Counted from the first letter of the stretch, positions 1 through 9,228 are shown. The stretch: 64,000 nt of DNA from Streptomyces sp. NBC_01241 (GCF_041435435.1 NZ_CP108494.1:3506501-3570500); one strand, 5' to 3'. Made by a program: numbers and translations. Notes: generated from the letters alone by a model not told the origin.

Positions 1-218
1 GTGACGGTATCCACGACGGCTCTCCCTGCCTTCCGACTCTTGCTGCTCGTGTTGCTCTTCTGGACCTTCTGGAGCTTCTGGCTCTTCTGGTCCTTCTGGT
101 CCTTCTGGTCCTTCTGGTCCTTCTGGTCCTTCTGGTCCTTCTGGAGCCTCCGGGCCCGCTGACCCGTCCGGCTCTCGTCGCCACGCCCTTCGCCGCCGCG
201 ACGCTCTTCGTTCTTCAT
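1..218 (-). CDS. Partial hypothetical protein, Lys/Gln/Asp-repeat N-terminus (C-terminal part off the left edge)
   Basis: The frame opens at ATG 218 behind a purine-rich GGAAGGGGG site eight bases upstream and stays open to base 1, so only about 72 codons are visible. The N-terminus is very polar (MKNEERRGGEGRGDES), followed by six perfect Gln-Lys-Asp triplets and degenerate Gln-Lys-Ser/Leu/Val units, then a Ser/Lys-rich stretch. There is no signal peptide or membrane segment in the visible part. The repeat would form a charged, probably extended or coiled region. The family cannot be named because the rest of the protein lies outside the window. The repeat is in phase with the frame and the ribosome site is good, which supports a real gene. 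Confidence 0.6.
   Translation of the reverse strand, partial: MKNEERRGGEGRGDESRTGQRARRLQKDQKDQKDQKDQKDQKDQKSQKLQKVQKSNTSSKSRKAGRAVVDTV
85..138. repeat. Six perfect 9-bp tandem repeats (TTCTGGTCC)
   Basis: Six identical 9-base units run from 85 to 138, with diverged units on both sides (about 58-84 and 139-147). Nine bases equal three codons, so copy-number change would keep the minus-strand frame open and only lengthen or shorten the Gln-Lys-Asp segment. Confidence 0.9.
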
Positions 219-451
219 GGCGACCCCCTTCCGTAACCGGGGACCACCTCCCCGGTTCGCGGGGACACACGGTCAAACGGGGAAATGGTCCCCGGATATT
301 TCCCCAGCACAATGTGACCTGACCCACATCTCCAGATCGGAAATACCAACCGATCGGCGCACTCAACGAGCGGTGCCGCACCACCCGTCACAGGCTGATC
401 CGCAGAGCGCAGTCCGGGCCGGCCGACTGCCGCGGACCCCGAGGCGCCTCT

Positions 452-1732
452 ATGCAGAATCCCCGCCACCGGATACGCAAGCACCGCCACCCGATCGCGC
501 TCGCTTCGGCAACCGCCCTGATCATCGCCACTTTGGCCTCGGCCAGCAGCAATCTTCCGGTATCCAGCCGGGCCTCGGGCGGCCCGGCGGTGGCCACCGC
601 CCGGGCCGCGGGGACAGCCCCGTGCCGCATACCGGCGACCATGGGCGTACAGATGTCGGAGGGCCTGCCGACACCGGAGGGCTACGCCCGCTCCACGGGT
701 CGGATCCACGCCCTCATCCTGATGATCGACTTCCCGGACGCGCCGGGCCCCGGACCGGCGATGGACCGGTTCGACGAATTCTTCCCGCAGACCATCCACT
801 GGTTCCGGACCGCCTCGTACGGGCGACTCACCTACGTCCCCGACGCCCCCGTGAAGTCCTGGCTGCGGATGCCACTGCCGTTCTCGGAGTACGGGATCGA
901 GCGCGGATCACCCTACGAACCGGGCTACCGCCACCTCGTCCAGGACATCGTCGCGACCGCCGATCCGAAGGTCGACTTCAGCACGTACGACCTGGTCAAC
1001 ATCCTGGTCACCCCGAACGCCGGACCCTCCGCCCTGGACACCGTCCTGTCCGTGACCTTCTCCGGCAATCAGGACGCACCCCACGCGGACGGCGCGCCCC
1101 TCGGCAACACGTCCTTCATCTACAGCCACCAGGACGACGGCTCGGGGTCGTTCAAACGGAACGGATTCCGCGTCCTGCCGCACGAGAACGGGCACATCTT
1201 CGGCCTTCCCGACCTCTATACCGTGGAGGGCGGCGGCGCGGTCGGGCACTGGGACATCATGTCCGAGGACTGGGGGGCCGACAACGACCTGCTCGGCTGG
1301 CACAAATGGAAGCTCGGCTGGCTGGACAACAAGCAGATCAGCTGCGCCGCCAGGCCCGGCACCAGCGACCACGTCCTCGAACCGCTGGCCACCCGGGGCG
1401 GGACGAAGCTGGCGTTCGTCCCGCTGAGCGACGTGTCCGGCTACGCGGTGGAGGTACGGACGCAGGCAGGCAACGACCAGGAGGTCTGCCGGCCCGGCGT
1501 GCTCATCTACAAGGTGAGCACGGACGTCGACACCGGTCAGGGGCCAGTGTCCGTCATGGACAGCACCAAGGACAGCAGCGGCTGCACCCGGCTGCCCAAT
1601 GTGCACGCCGAGCTCTCCGACGCCACCTTCCGGCCCGGCCAGACCTTCACCGACCGGGCCCACGGGATACGCATATCCGTGGTCGACAAAGAGGACAACG
1701 GGAACTACCGCGTACGGGTCACTCGCCCCTGA
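452..1732 (+). CDS. Secreted M6-family (immune inhibitor A-like) zinc metalloprotease
   Basis: The 426-residue protein begins with a basic stretch and a hydrophobic core (residues about 14-33), a typical Sec signal. The zinc-binding signature HENGHIFGLPD lies at residues 244-254, fitting the HExxHxxGxxD metzincin-like pattern of M6 peptidases; H244, H248 and D254 would bind zinc and E245 would be the general base. The domain follows the signal directly (MIDFPDAPG around residue 90 is typical of the M6 start), and the remainder is a C-terminal beta-rich region. It should act outside the cell on proteins. It is transcribed alone and its last 14 bases overlap the 3' end of the convergent acyl-CoA synthetase. 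The M6 assignment is firm at fold level; the substrate is unknown. Confidence 0.85.
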   Translation: MQNPRHRIRKHRHPIALASATALIIATLASASSNLPVSSRASGGPAVATARAAGTAPCRIPATMGVQMSEGLPTPEGYARSTGRIHALILMIDFPDAPGPGPAMDRFDEFFPQTIHWFRTASYGRLTYVPDAPVKSWLRMPLPFSEYGIERGSPYEPGYRHLVQDIVATADPKVDFSTYDLVNILVTPNAGPSALDTVLSVTFSGNQDAPHADGAPLGNTSFIYSHQDDGSGSFKRNGFRVLPHENGHIFGLPDLYTVEGGGAVGHWDIMSEDWGADNDLLGWHKWKLGWLDNKQISCAARPGTSDHVLEPLATRGGTKLAFVPLSDVSGYAVEVRTQAGNDQEVCRPGVLIYKVSTDVDTGQGPVSVMDSTKDSSGCTRLPNVHAELSDATFRPGQTFTDRAHGIRISVVDKEDNGNYRVRVTRP

Positions 1733-3419
1733 CCACACCCCCGGCCGCCCGCCGCACCTCCGCCTCGGCGGGCCCGCGCAGCTCCCGCTTGAGGATCTTC
1801 CCGGTCGGATTCCGGGGCAGCGGCTCCTCGCGTACGAGCACGTGGGCCGGGACCTTGTACGCGGCCAGGCTCCGCCCGACGTGCGCCCGCAGCTCCTCGG
1901 CCGTGACGGTCGCACCGGCCCGCAGCCGGACCTCGGCCACGACCTCCTCGCCCAGGACCGGGTGCGCCACCCCCAGCACCGCGGCGTCCTCCACGTCCGG
2001 ATGGTCGTGCAGGACCGCCTCGACCTCCACGCAGTACACGTTCTCGCCGCCGCGGATCACCATGTCCTTGATCCGGTCGACCACCTCGACCCGCCCCTCC
2101 CGCACCACCGCGAGATCACCGGTCCGCAACCACCCGTCGGTGAACGCCCGAGCGGTCGCCGCCTCGTCCCGCCAGTAGCCGCGGACCAGGGACTGGCCGC
2201 GCAGCCACAGCTCACCGACCTCACCCTCGGGCAGTGCCTCGCCCGCGGGACCGGCGATGCGTACCTCGGTGACGGGCGTCGGCCGGCCGACGCTGCCCGG
2301 GTGGAGCCGGTACTCGGCGCCGAAGTTCGCGAGGACACCCCCGCTGGTCTCGGTCAGGCCGTAGCCGTTGCGCGGCTCGATCCGGTCGCCGTGGCGGGCG
2401 GTCAGCCGCGCGACCAGATCGGGCGGGGCGGCGGCCCCGCCGGTGTTCAGCATCTGGAGGCTCTCCAGGCCGTCGCCCGTCCGCTCGGCCGCGGCAAGCA
2501 GTTGGAGCGCGGTTGTCGGGACACCCGCGTAGTGCGTGATGCCGTGCTCACGGATCAGCCGCAGCGCCTCCTCGGCGTCCCACTTCCGCATCAGGACGAG
2601 GGTGCCGCCCGCCGCCATCGCCGAGTAGAAGCCGGTGAACGCGGCGACATGGAAGAACGGGAACGTCAGCAGCGTCACGGGGGCGGGCCCCTGCCCCGGG
2701 ATGATCCCGCGCCCGAGCGCGGAGGCGGCCCCGTGGTAGCGCGGGTTGAGTACGGCCCCCACCTGGGCGAGATGGGTGGCGACGGCGCCCTTGGGCCGGC
2801 CGGTGGTGCCCGAGGTGTAGATGATCGTCGCGTCGTCCTCGGGCCGGATCTCGACCTCGGGGGGCGCGGCGAGCGGATCGGGCCCGGGCAGGTCCTCGTA
2901 CCGCTCGACGCCGTCCGGAACCGCGCCCTCCGCATGGCAGACGACGACGCGCGCACCGTTCTTCGCCGCCCAGCCGGCGACCCGCGGCAGCCGCTCGCCG
3001 TCCACCAGGAGCACCCTCGGCCCGGAGTCGTCCAGCGCGTACGTGAACTCGTCCTCCGTCCACCAGGCATTGAGCGGTACGGCGATCAGGCCGGCCAACT
3101 GCGCAGCCCAGAAGGCAATCTGCCACTCCGGGTGGTTGCGCATCGCGATGACGGCCCGGTCGCCCCGGCGGAGCCCGTACGTCCCGGTCATCCGGCACGC
3201 CAGTGCGGACGCGGCGGCGAAGAATTCGGCGTACGAGTAGCGGCGCTCCTGCGCGATCAGGAACGGCCGGTCCCCGAAGGCCCAGGTGGTCTCCACGAAC
3301 TCTCGGAGCGTCCTGGGTCCGTCCGCGTACACGAGCGAGCCCGCGTGCGGCCCGTCCTCCACGCGCACCACGGCGAACGGGGCTCCCGGGTTGGTCAGCG
3401 CGGCTTCGATATGCGGCAC
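1719..3419 (-). CDS. AMP-dependent (fatty) acyl-CoA synthetase/ligase
   Basis: A 566-residue ANL-superfamily enzyme expected to adenylate a carboxylic acid and transfer it to CoA. The P-loop-like motif YTSGTTGRPKG lies at about residues 201-211, the GYGLTET motif follows about 130 residues later, and the catalytic lysine is in the terminal NPTGKILKREL. The open frame extends further upstream, but I chose GTG 3419 because an AGAGAGG ribosome site sits just before it and the protein then begins VPHIEAALTNPGAPF, a usual start for this family. A palindromic operator lies directly upstream of that site. The length fits long- or medium-chain acyl-CoA ligases. The substrate is not readable from sequence. 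It converges on the metalloprotease gene with a 14-base overlap. Confidence 0.85.
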   Translation of the reverse strand: MPHIEAALTNPGAPFAVVRVEDGPHAGSLVYADGPRTLREFVETTWAFGDRPFLIAQERRYSYAEFFAAASALACRMTGTYGLRRGDRAVIAMRNHPEWQIAFWAAQLAGLIAVPLNAWWTEDEFTYALDDSGPRVLLVDGERLPRVAGWAAKNGARVVVCHAEGAVPDGVERYEDLPGPDPLAAPPEVEIRPEDDATIIYTSGTTGRPKGAVATHLAQVGAVLNPRYHGAASALGRGIIPGQGPAPVTLLTFPFFHVAAFTGFYSAMAAGGTLVLMRKWDAEEALRLIREHGITHYAGVPTTALQLLAAAERTGDGLESLQMLNTGGAAAPPDLVARLTARHGDRIEPRNGYGLTETSGGVLANFGAEYRLHPGSVGRPTPVTEVRIAGPAGEALPEGEVGELWLRGQSLVRGYWRDEAATARAFTDGWLRTGDLAVVREGRVEVVDRIKDMVIRGGENVYCVEVEAVLHDHPDVEDAAVLGVAHPVLGEEVVAEVRLRAGATVTAEELRAHVGRSLAAYKVPAHVLVREEPLPRNPTGKILKRELRGPAEAEVRRAAGGVVRGE

Positions 3420-3430
3420 GAACGACCTCT

Positions 3431-3446
3431 CTAAGCGCTTGCTCAG
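3431..3446. promoter_or_regulatory. Candidate TetR-type operator upstream of the acyl-CoA synthetase
   Basis: CTAAGCGCTTGCTCAG is an inverted repeat (12 of 16 positions symmetric) with a perfect AAGCGCTT core. It lies next to the ribosome site of the synthetase gene, where a repressor would block transcription. TetR-family regulators of acyl-CoA metabolism often bind such sites; no tetR gene is visible in the window, so a trans-acting regulator is inferred. Confidence 0.5.
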
Positions 3447-3632
3447 TACTCTTCGCGACGGTATGCCCGCGCTCATTGCCCGTCAAGGGAGCCGTCCGGC
3501 CCGGTCCCGACCGCAGATCGCCGCCTGCCGGCGTTCTACCCGGACTGTGCAACGGGATGACGGACAGTGGACGCCGAACCCGCGACAAGGCTGCAAAAGG
3601 GCAGCCCGATCCGCCGATCTGCTGGACGCGGT

Positions 3633-4160
3633 CTACGGTCGCCGCACCTCGAACTGGAAGCAGCCGTACTCCAGCGCCCGCACATGTACCAGCGCCACCT
3701 CCGGCTCGGCGAACGCCTCCTCGAAGACCCGGTCGAACCCGGCCTCGGCGTCGTCGGGGATCTCGAAGAAACGGCCCCCCACGATGTGTCCTTCGGCGTT
3801 GTAGCGGCGGATGGTGCGCAGCGCCCCGGGACGGGCGAAGGGATAGCCCCGGACTCCCCGCGGGGCTCCGCATTCATCGGCGTGGATGAAGACCGGCCCC
3901 GCCTCGTCGTAGGCCCCCGGCTCGGCGCCGGTCGCCATCGCCCAGCGGCGCAGCGGCGCATAGGAGACGAGTGCGACTCGTTCGCCGGGCTCGATGGCCC
4001 GCAGGCAGCACCGCAGCGGACTGCCTACGCAGTCGAGGGGGACACCGTCCTCGCGTGCGGTGTACGGCCGCAGTGGCTGTCCGGCGTCGTCGACGTGGCG
4101 GAGTTCTTCGAGTGCGGCGGGTGGGATGGGGCGGGGCGTGTACGTGGTGATGGATGTCAT
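3633..4160 (-). CDS. DUF1203-type conserved protein
   Basis: The 175-residue product starting at ATG 4160 (MTSITTYTPRPI) matches the DUF1203 pattern as I remember it: a central segment SPLRCCLRAIEPGERVALVSYAPL, then GPVFIHADEC, and a C-terminal part with GYPFARPGALRTIRRYNAEGHIVGG. It has no signal peptide or membrane segment and is probably cytosolic. The frame is open 20 codons further upstream, but that extension is unlike the family, so the internal ATG is preferred. Biochemical function is unknown. It stands alone on the minus strand, between the membrane-anchored gene at 4272 and the synthetase. Confidence 0.75.
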   Translation of the reverse strand: MTSITTYTPRPIPPAALEELRHVDDAGQPLRPYTAREDGVPLDCVGSPLRCCLRAIEPGERVALVSYAPLRRWAMATGAEPGAYDEAGPVFIHADECGAPRGVRGYPFARPGALRTIRRYNAEGHIVGGRFFEIPDDAEAGFDRVFEEAFAEPEVALVHVRALEYGCFQFEVRRP

Positions 4161-4271
4161 GGGTCCAGCGTTGGCGCATCCCCGGTGGCCCGCTGGCGGA
4201 ATTCGGACGCGATGGTCCACCCGGACACCTGCGACGGATCCGGCGGCGTGCGCGGTACGCGGCGGAAGCGA

Positions 4272-5282
4272 TCAGGGGGCGGGGCAGCCGTGCCGCTCGC
4301 CCGAAGCGGTGGCGTACGACTCCAGAATCCGCTTCAGCGCCGCGGGGTCACTCGCTCCATCCGTTCCGACGGCGCCGTCCGCCGCCTTGCCCTTGGCGCG
4401 CTCGAGCTTGAAGTAGGCGGTCCCGATGGCGCCCCCGCATTCGACGGTGCGGGTGTAGGCGCCCTTCACCGTGCCCGGGTACTTGTTGTCGAGATACATC
4501 TCCTCCTGCGCCGACGGCCCGTAGTAGCCGGTCATGCTGAACAGGCCCGACTTGCCCCGGCCCATCGCGCATTGTTCCGTCAGCGCACGCCCCGCGGGCT
4601 TCTCGGTGACGTCGGTAACGCGTAGCCGGGCAGCTTCACGCCCGGTCACCACGCCGCCGCACGTACCCGTCGCCCGGCCGACGGGCCGCGTCGTCCACTC
4701 CGCGCGGTCGACAGTTCCCGGACGTTCACCGAGCACGCCCTCACACTCGGCGCGACCGGCCGCTCGACGCGCCGTCTCCGTCGCGACCCGTGCCACTTGG
4801 AGCAGCTGCCGGGCGGAGAGGTCCTCCGTCTTCCTGCTCGTCTCGGCCGTGACGAGCAGACCGGCGCCCGCCATCGCCTTGCAGTCGACCAGCACAGCGG
4901 CTCCCGGCGAATACCCGCTCACGAAGGACCCGGTCCAACCGTGGCCGATCGGCGTCGCCGACGCGTCCGCGGCAGTCCCGCTCGACCGGTAGGAGGCCCG
5001 CGGCCATACCCGGAGCTTGAGGACCGGTCCGCTGTCATCACCCTGGGCCCAGACCGAGCACCACTGGGCGTCGTGCCCGCCCCAGTCGGCGGTGTGGCCG
5101 CGCGCCTTCAGCCTGGCACCGTCGAAGAACTGCCGCGCCTCCTCCACCGCGAGGGAACCCTGGCACCGGTCTGCGAGGTCTTCGCCGTCACCGCCCTTGG
5201 ACCAGGCGCTCCAGGCCAGCCCGCCGGCAACCAGCACGAGGAGCAGCCCCCCGACGCACAGGGACAGTCTCAGCCGCGTCAT
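4272..5282 (-). CDS. Membrane-anchored extracytoplasmic protein, function unknown
   Basis: A 336-residue protein with one N-terminal hydrophobic segment (about residues 5-25, LSLCVGGLLLVLVAGGLAW) after two arginines, so it is an uncleaved anchor or a signal peptide, with the rest outside. The exported part has paired cysteines and two related halves, each with a Cys-containing stretch and a YFKLERAKG-like or LKLRVWPRA-like beta segment, suggesting a duplicated domain. I do not recognise a family. The ATG is preceded by a GGGGGGAACG ribosome site. An upstream minus-strand frame (5279-5698) ends in an ATGA overlap with this start, which would fit coupling, but its composition does not look like a protein. 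Confidence 0.7.
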   Translation of the reverse strand: MTRLRLSLCVGGLLLVLVAGGLAWSAWSKGGDGEDLADRCQGSLAVEEARQFFDGARLKARGHTADWGGHDAQWCSVWAQGDDSGPVLKLRVWPRASYRSSGTAADASATPIGHGWTGSFVSGYSPGAAVLVDCKAMAGAGLLVTAETSRKTEDLSARQLLQVARVATETARRAAGRAECEGVLGERPGTVDRAEWTTRPVGRATGTCGGVVTGREAARLRVTDVTEKPAGRALTEQCAMGRGKSGLFSMTGYYGPSAQEEMYLDNKYPGTVKGAYTRTVECGGAIGTAYFKLERAKGKAADGAVGTDGASDPAALKRILESYATASGERHGCPAP

Positions 5283-5929
5283 TCGTTCCCCCCGGAAGCG
5301 GTTGCATCAGTCATACGCCCACAGCGGTCGGGCAGGCCTTGCACCCACCACGGTCCGCCGCCCGCCGACGCGTTCCGCAGGGGCGACTCCGCTTCAGATG
5401 ATCTCCCCTGCACCCTGCCGTCCCTCCATAGCCTACGAGTTCGAACATCCGGGGCGACCAGGGCCCGGGATGGACGAGCAAGCATCGGCGTGACCGGGCC
5501 GGCCCGTACGTACAAGAGCGCAGCGAGAGGCGCGCCACGGGCCACAGCCACCGCTTCCGACCGAGAAGGGCGACCACTCGACCACCACGAAACGCCGGGC
5601 CCGGAAAGAACGGAGAGCCAGAACTCCTGGTCCGCGGCAAAGCGTTCACACGCCAGAAGGACCACGGCCCCAGGACCAGCCCGCCCGAACCGGCCCACCC
5701 CAGAAGCAGCAGGTGAGAGGAGTGCAGCCCGCGTCTCGCGCGGCTAACCCGATAGGGAAGCCCTTCACCGACACGGATCCGCTAGGCTGTCCCTGGTCGG
5801 TCGTTGGTACGTCCCGCTCTCTGCCCGAGCAAGATCGCAGAGGTAGCGCACCGCATCCGACCAGCGGGCTTGTGAACTTTGCCGGACATCCATTTCTTGT
5901 GTTTTCGGCAAGGTTTCCTTCAAGCCCTC
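5283..5929. other. 647-bp gap between the membrane-anchored gene and tRNA-Arg
   Basis: I see no convincing gene here. A minus-strand frame at 5279-5698 overlaps the next start as ATGA but is rich in Arg, Gly and Ser without recognisable motifs. The last part should hold the tRNA promoter. Confidence 0.5.
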
Positions 5930-6005
5930 GCCTTCGTAGCTCAGGGGATAGAGCACCGCTCTCCTAAAGCGGGTGTCGCAGGTTCGAATCCTGCCGGGGG
6001 CACCA
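5930..6005 (+). tRNA. tRNA-Arg (anticodon CCT), intact, CCA encoded
   Basis: All arms can be drawn. The acceptor GCCTTCG pairs with CGGGGGC (two G-U pairs), the D-arm is GCTC/GAGC, the anticodon stem CCGCT/AGCGG encloses the loop CTCCTAA with anticodon CCT, and the T-arm contains the invariant GTTCGAATC. CCA is encoded at 6003-6005. This is the only complete copy in the window. Copies of its 3' half, starting in the anticodon loop, recur at 12419, 15145 and 20825, marking the gene as an integration site for mobile elements. Confidence 0.97.
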
Positions 6006-6009
6006 GCGC

Positions 6010-6043
6010 AAAGGCCCCGGACCGATCTTGGTCCGGGGCCTTT
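6010..6043 (+). terminator. Terminator after tRNA-Arg
   Basis: A perfect 14-bp stem AAAGGCCCCGGACC / GGTCCGGGGCCTTT with a six-base loop lies five bases after the CCA. Nearly the same hairpin is found after the att copies at 15145 and 39439. Confidence 0.9.
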
Positions 6044-6247
6044 GACAAGCACTACGCCGACCAGGCAGCGACCGAACCAGTGAACGTGAAACAGCGTCAA
6101 CCCGCCCTGACCAACTAGTCAGCCACTCCGGCGCAGCGGGGGAACCTCAGGGGCGCCGTTCGCGAGTGCCGGCCGGAGCGTGGCGAGTGTCGTGGGGCTG
6201 AGTGGTGGGTTGGGATAGGGGGTCAAGGCTCGCTGTAGCGTGACCGC

Positions 6248-6454
6248 ATGGATGAACCAAGGATCAAGGTGTACGGCTCGGGCACCGAGATCACCGTCGC
6301 AGCGAACGCCGCCGGTATGCGAGACCTGGCCGAGCGGCTTGTCAGCCTCTCCGATCCCGAGCTCCGAGACGGCTACCACGAGCATCTTGAGAGCGGCATC
6401 AACCTCGAAGACGGCTCGATCAGCTTGATCCTGGAACGCGACGACAACCTGTAG
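6248..6454 (+). CDS. Small acidic protein, Imm32 (immunity)-like
   Basis: A 68-residue acidic protein whose layout (VYGSGTEITVAANAAGMRDLAERL in the first half, then GYHEHLESG, INLEDGSISLILERDD at the end) resembles immunity protein family Imm32 as I remember it. It has no membrane segment. There is no Shine-Dalgarno site; instead a TAGCGT -10-like hexamer at 6235-6240 sits seven bases before the ATG, as expected for a leaderless transcript. It is the first gene inside the att1-att2 segment, so it is accessory cargo. No toxin gene is next to it. The alternative is a small regulatory protein of unknown role. Confidence 0.55.
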   Translation: MDEPRIKVYGSGTEITVAANAAGMRDLAERLVSLSDPELRDGYHEHLESGINLEDGSISLILERDDNL

Positions 6455-6680
6455 GGCTCTCGACCGCGGGCAGCCTTGTCAAGGCTGCCCAGCTTCCTGA
6501 CATCAGCGCCCGACACCAACGAGCACGAACCGCACCGGCCAACGGCGAACGATGTCGGCTGGACAGCCAAGGAACGGCGGAGGTTCGTAGACGTCGCGCG
6601 TGTCCAGCGATCGACCTGATAAGGATGAGGCCAGGCCGCAAAGCCCGCGCGCAGCACGGGTCACCGTCCTGGCCAGGGCT

Positions 6681-8477
6681 CTAGCTGTTCTGCGCTGGCA
6701 CGGTATCCCGCCAGATGGTGATATCCAGGGTGACGTACTGGCTGGCACTGGTGCTGGGCGACTGGCCCTCGAACGTCACGAGGGCGATGAGGCCGTCCTG
6801 TGTGGTTGCGCAGAGGTGCCTGCCTTGGGAGAACCGGCTCACGGAGATCTCCTGGGGCAGATAGCGGGTGTCCTGCTTGCAGGTGTCCAGGGAGCCCTGT
6901 TCGCCCCGGTCGAGCAGGACGAGCTTGGTGTTGTAGTGGCCGAAGGCACAGTCGGCGGTGCCGCCACACGACAAGTACAGGTCGTCGAAGTTCGAAACGT
7001 GTGGCACCAGTGGCTGGTCGCTGAACTTCAGGTAGTAACCGTCGGGCAGGTTGACCTTCTTGTGGATCTCCGGTTTAGGGGCGCTGCCTGTGGACGACCC
7101 GCCCGAGGGGTGCGCTGGAGAGGTCGCTCTGCGGGACGCAGTGGCGACGGGACCGATCCGCTTAGCGTCGTCGCCAGTACCGGAGCCACCGCCCCGCCCG
7201 AGATATCCGACGAGAGCGGCGGCGAGGAGTACGACGGCTCCGGCAGCACAGCTGAGGACGATGCCGGTCTTCCGACGCCGGACAGGAGGGGTGCCGGGTA
7301 CGCCCGGCGCGACGGGCTGAGCAGGCCAAACGGACCGAGCCGTCTGCGTCGGTGCATACGGCGGGCCCGCCAGTGCCGGTGCTTGCCGAGGATGCGCTGG
7401 CACCATCGGAGGGTGCGACGCCATCGGTGCCTGCTGGGCCGATGCTCCGGCTGCCACGGCCGTCGGAGGGTGTTGCATCCCGCCGGGTGTGTTCGCCGGA
7501 GGCTGCTGCGGTACGGCAGGCCGGAATACCGCAGGCCGCTCAGGTGCCGTCGGCCCCGGCGATGGAGCGGCGTACCGCTGGGCGATGGCCGTAGTCAGGG
7601 CGCCCGGCAGCCAATCCTCGGGACGGCGCAGTTGAGTGGCGTCGGACGCCGCACTGCACAGGGCGAGGACTTCACTGAGCGACGGACGCTCGCCTGGATC
7701 CTTTGCCAGACAACGGCGGACAAGTTCGTCCAGTTCGGCTGGTAGTCCGGCGAGATCCGGTTCCTCGTGGACGATCCGGTAGAGGACCGCGTGGGACGGA
7801 CCGTCCCCATGGGCGGACCTGCCCAGCACGGCGAAGGCGACGACCTGCCCGAGTGCGAATACATCTGACTGCGGCCCCACGGTACGGCCCGCCGCCTGCT
7901 CCGGCGACATAAAGGCAGGGGTACCGACGGTAACGCCGCTGCTGGTCAGCGCGGTGGTGTCGGCGGCACGGGCGATGCCGAAGTCGATGACGCGGGGGCC
8001 GTCGGCGGCGAGTAGCACGTTGGACGGCTTCAGGTCGCGGTGCACGATGCCGGCGCCGTGCACCACTTGCAATGCCTCGGCAACCCCGGCGGTGAGCAGC
8101 AGCACGGTGGGGGCGGGCAGTGGCCCGTGCTCGGCGACAGCGGAGGCCAGCGTGGGCCCGGACACGTAGGCGGTCGCCAGCCAGGGCTGCGGCCCCTCCG
8201 TGTCACTGTCGATCACTGGTGCTGTGTACAGGCCCTGCACCCGCTCGGCCGCCCGTACTTCCTGCGCGAACCGCCGCCGGAATTCCGGGTCCTCGGCGAA
8301 CTCGGACCGGATCACCTTGAGCGCCACGGGACGTCCGCCTGGGGTGTGCGAGAGATACACCTTGCCCATGCCGCCCGCACCGAGCCGGGCAGCCAGCCGA
8401 TACCCGCCGAGACTCAGCGGATCGTCAGCCCCCAGCGCCTGAAAGACCGCTTGAGTAAATCTGTCTGCACCGTTCAT
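6681..8477 (-). CDS. PknB-like membrane Ser/Thr protein kinase
   Basis: A 598-residue receptor-type kinase. The N-terminal catalytic domain has the glycine loop GAGGMGKVY, the VALKVI lysine (about residue 53), the catalytic loop HRDLKPSN (146-153) and DFGIA (165-169), so it looks active. A Pro/Ala-rich linker (about 300-395) leads to one membrane segment near residues 401-424 and an external C-terminal domain of about 170 residues with several cysteines and no PASTA repeats. ATG 8477 was chosen because of the GGGGGATCG ribosome site and the family-like start; the frame is open 41 codons further up. It lies inside the att1-att2 element. Its targets are unknown. Confidence 0.9.
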   Translation of the reverse strand: MNGADRFTQAVFQALGADDPLSLGGYRLAARLGAGGMGKVYLSHTPGGRPVALKVIRSEFAEDPEFRRRFAQEVRAAERVQGLYTAPVIDSDTEGPQPWLATAYVSGPTLASAVAEHGPLPAPTVLLLTAGVAEALQVVHGAGIVHRDLKPSNVLLAADGPRVIDFGIARAADTTALTSSGVTVGTPAFMSPEQAAGRTVGPQSDVFALGQVVAFAVLGRSAHGDGPSHAVLYRIVHEEPDLAGLPAELDELVRRCLAKDPGERPSLSEVLALCSAASDATQLRRPEDWLPGALTTAIAQRYAAPSPGPTAPERPAVFRPAVPQQPPANTPGGMQHPPTAVAAGASAQQAPMASHPPMVPAHPRQAPALAGPPYAPTQTARSVWPAQPVAPGVPGTPPVRRRKTGIVLSCAAGAVVLLAAALVGYLGRGGGSGTGDDAKRIGPVATASRRATSPAHPSGGSSTGSAPKPEIHKKVNLPDGYYLKFSDQPLVPHVSNFDDLYLSCGGTADCAFGHYNTKLVLLDRGEQGSLDTCKQDTRYLPQEISVSRFSQGRHLCATTQDGLIALVTFEGQSPSTSASQYVTLDITIWRDTVPAQNS

Positions 8478-8645
8478 CGATCCCCCGAGACGCCTGTCAC
8501 TCAGCAGCGCAAGAAGCTTAACGCGGAGCAGAAGCCCGACCGGGGGCATCGAACGAGCGAGACATCCGTAGCTTCCCAAGCTGAGATCCCACCAGGACAC
8601 CGAAGTTGGGGTCGGTCAGGCCGGCCACTGTTGGACGATGACCGC

Positions 8646-8915
8646 GTGCATTACTTCAACAGGACAGGCTGGCTCGCGATCTTCACCGGCACGGAGACGG
8701 TGATCGGTCGGACCGTGGACGTGGACGCCTGGGACGAGGCCCCACCTGGAGCGAGCCGACCAGGTAGTGGCCGCCATACCCGGAGGGGCTGGCGCGCGTA
8801 CTGGAAGAAAGAGGGGCCCAATAACGGGCCACTGACCGAGCAGCTGCTCGCATGGCCGGTCACCGCCAAGGAACGTGCCACCTCGATTACCGTCGACGCG
8901 CACGGACCCACGTAG
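8646..8915 (+). pseudogene. Possible remnant ORF in a degraded stretch
   Basis: Between the kinase start and the GntR remnant (8478-9228) I see no complete gene. A GTG-started frame of 89 codons begins with a protein-like stretch (VHYFNRTGWLAIFTGTETVI, then VDVDAWDEA) and then loses that character, which suggests a decayed or truncated gene. I do not recognise a family. Confidence 0.3.
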
Positions 8916-9228
8916 ACGACGCTTAGAGCGCCGATCGCCTCATCCAACCTGGGGACGAGTGAAGCGGTACCCACCGGGTGCGTGTCTAACTGCGTGACAA
9001 CGCCGACGCACAGCGGCGGACAAACTCGGACACTTGCTGACCATCGCCGCAGGTCAGGAGCAAAGCAGGCCAAGGTTGCGCGCCCGCCCAACTTGCTTCG
9101 GGACGAAGCGGTTCTCGGACTGTCCAAGGTGGGCCGAAGTCGGCAGACAACACCAAAGCCCACGGCGTCTGAGCTGGTCAGAGCCGTGGGCTTCTCTTGA
9201 AGGAGGCCCCCACGCGGGAGCGGGCGTA

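Noticed and set aside
85..138. Short 9-bp repeats as CRISPR or an iteron origin
   Set aside because: They are head-to-tail, in frame with a protein and lack spacers or nearby rep genes.
217..3434. Several long plus-strand frames (217-2178, 1599-3434) covering the protease and synthetase genes
   Set aside because: They are out-of-frame shadows in high-GC DNA, rich in Arg/Pro/Gly, and overlap genes with clear catalytic motifs.
5279..5698. Minus-strand frame ending in an ATGA overlap with the gene at 4272-5282
   Set aside because: Overlap is suggestive, but the sequence has shadow-frame composition, no motif and no good start. Retained only as a note.
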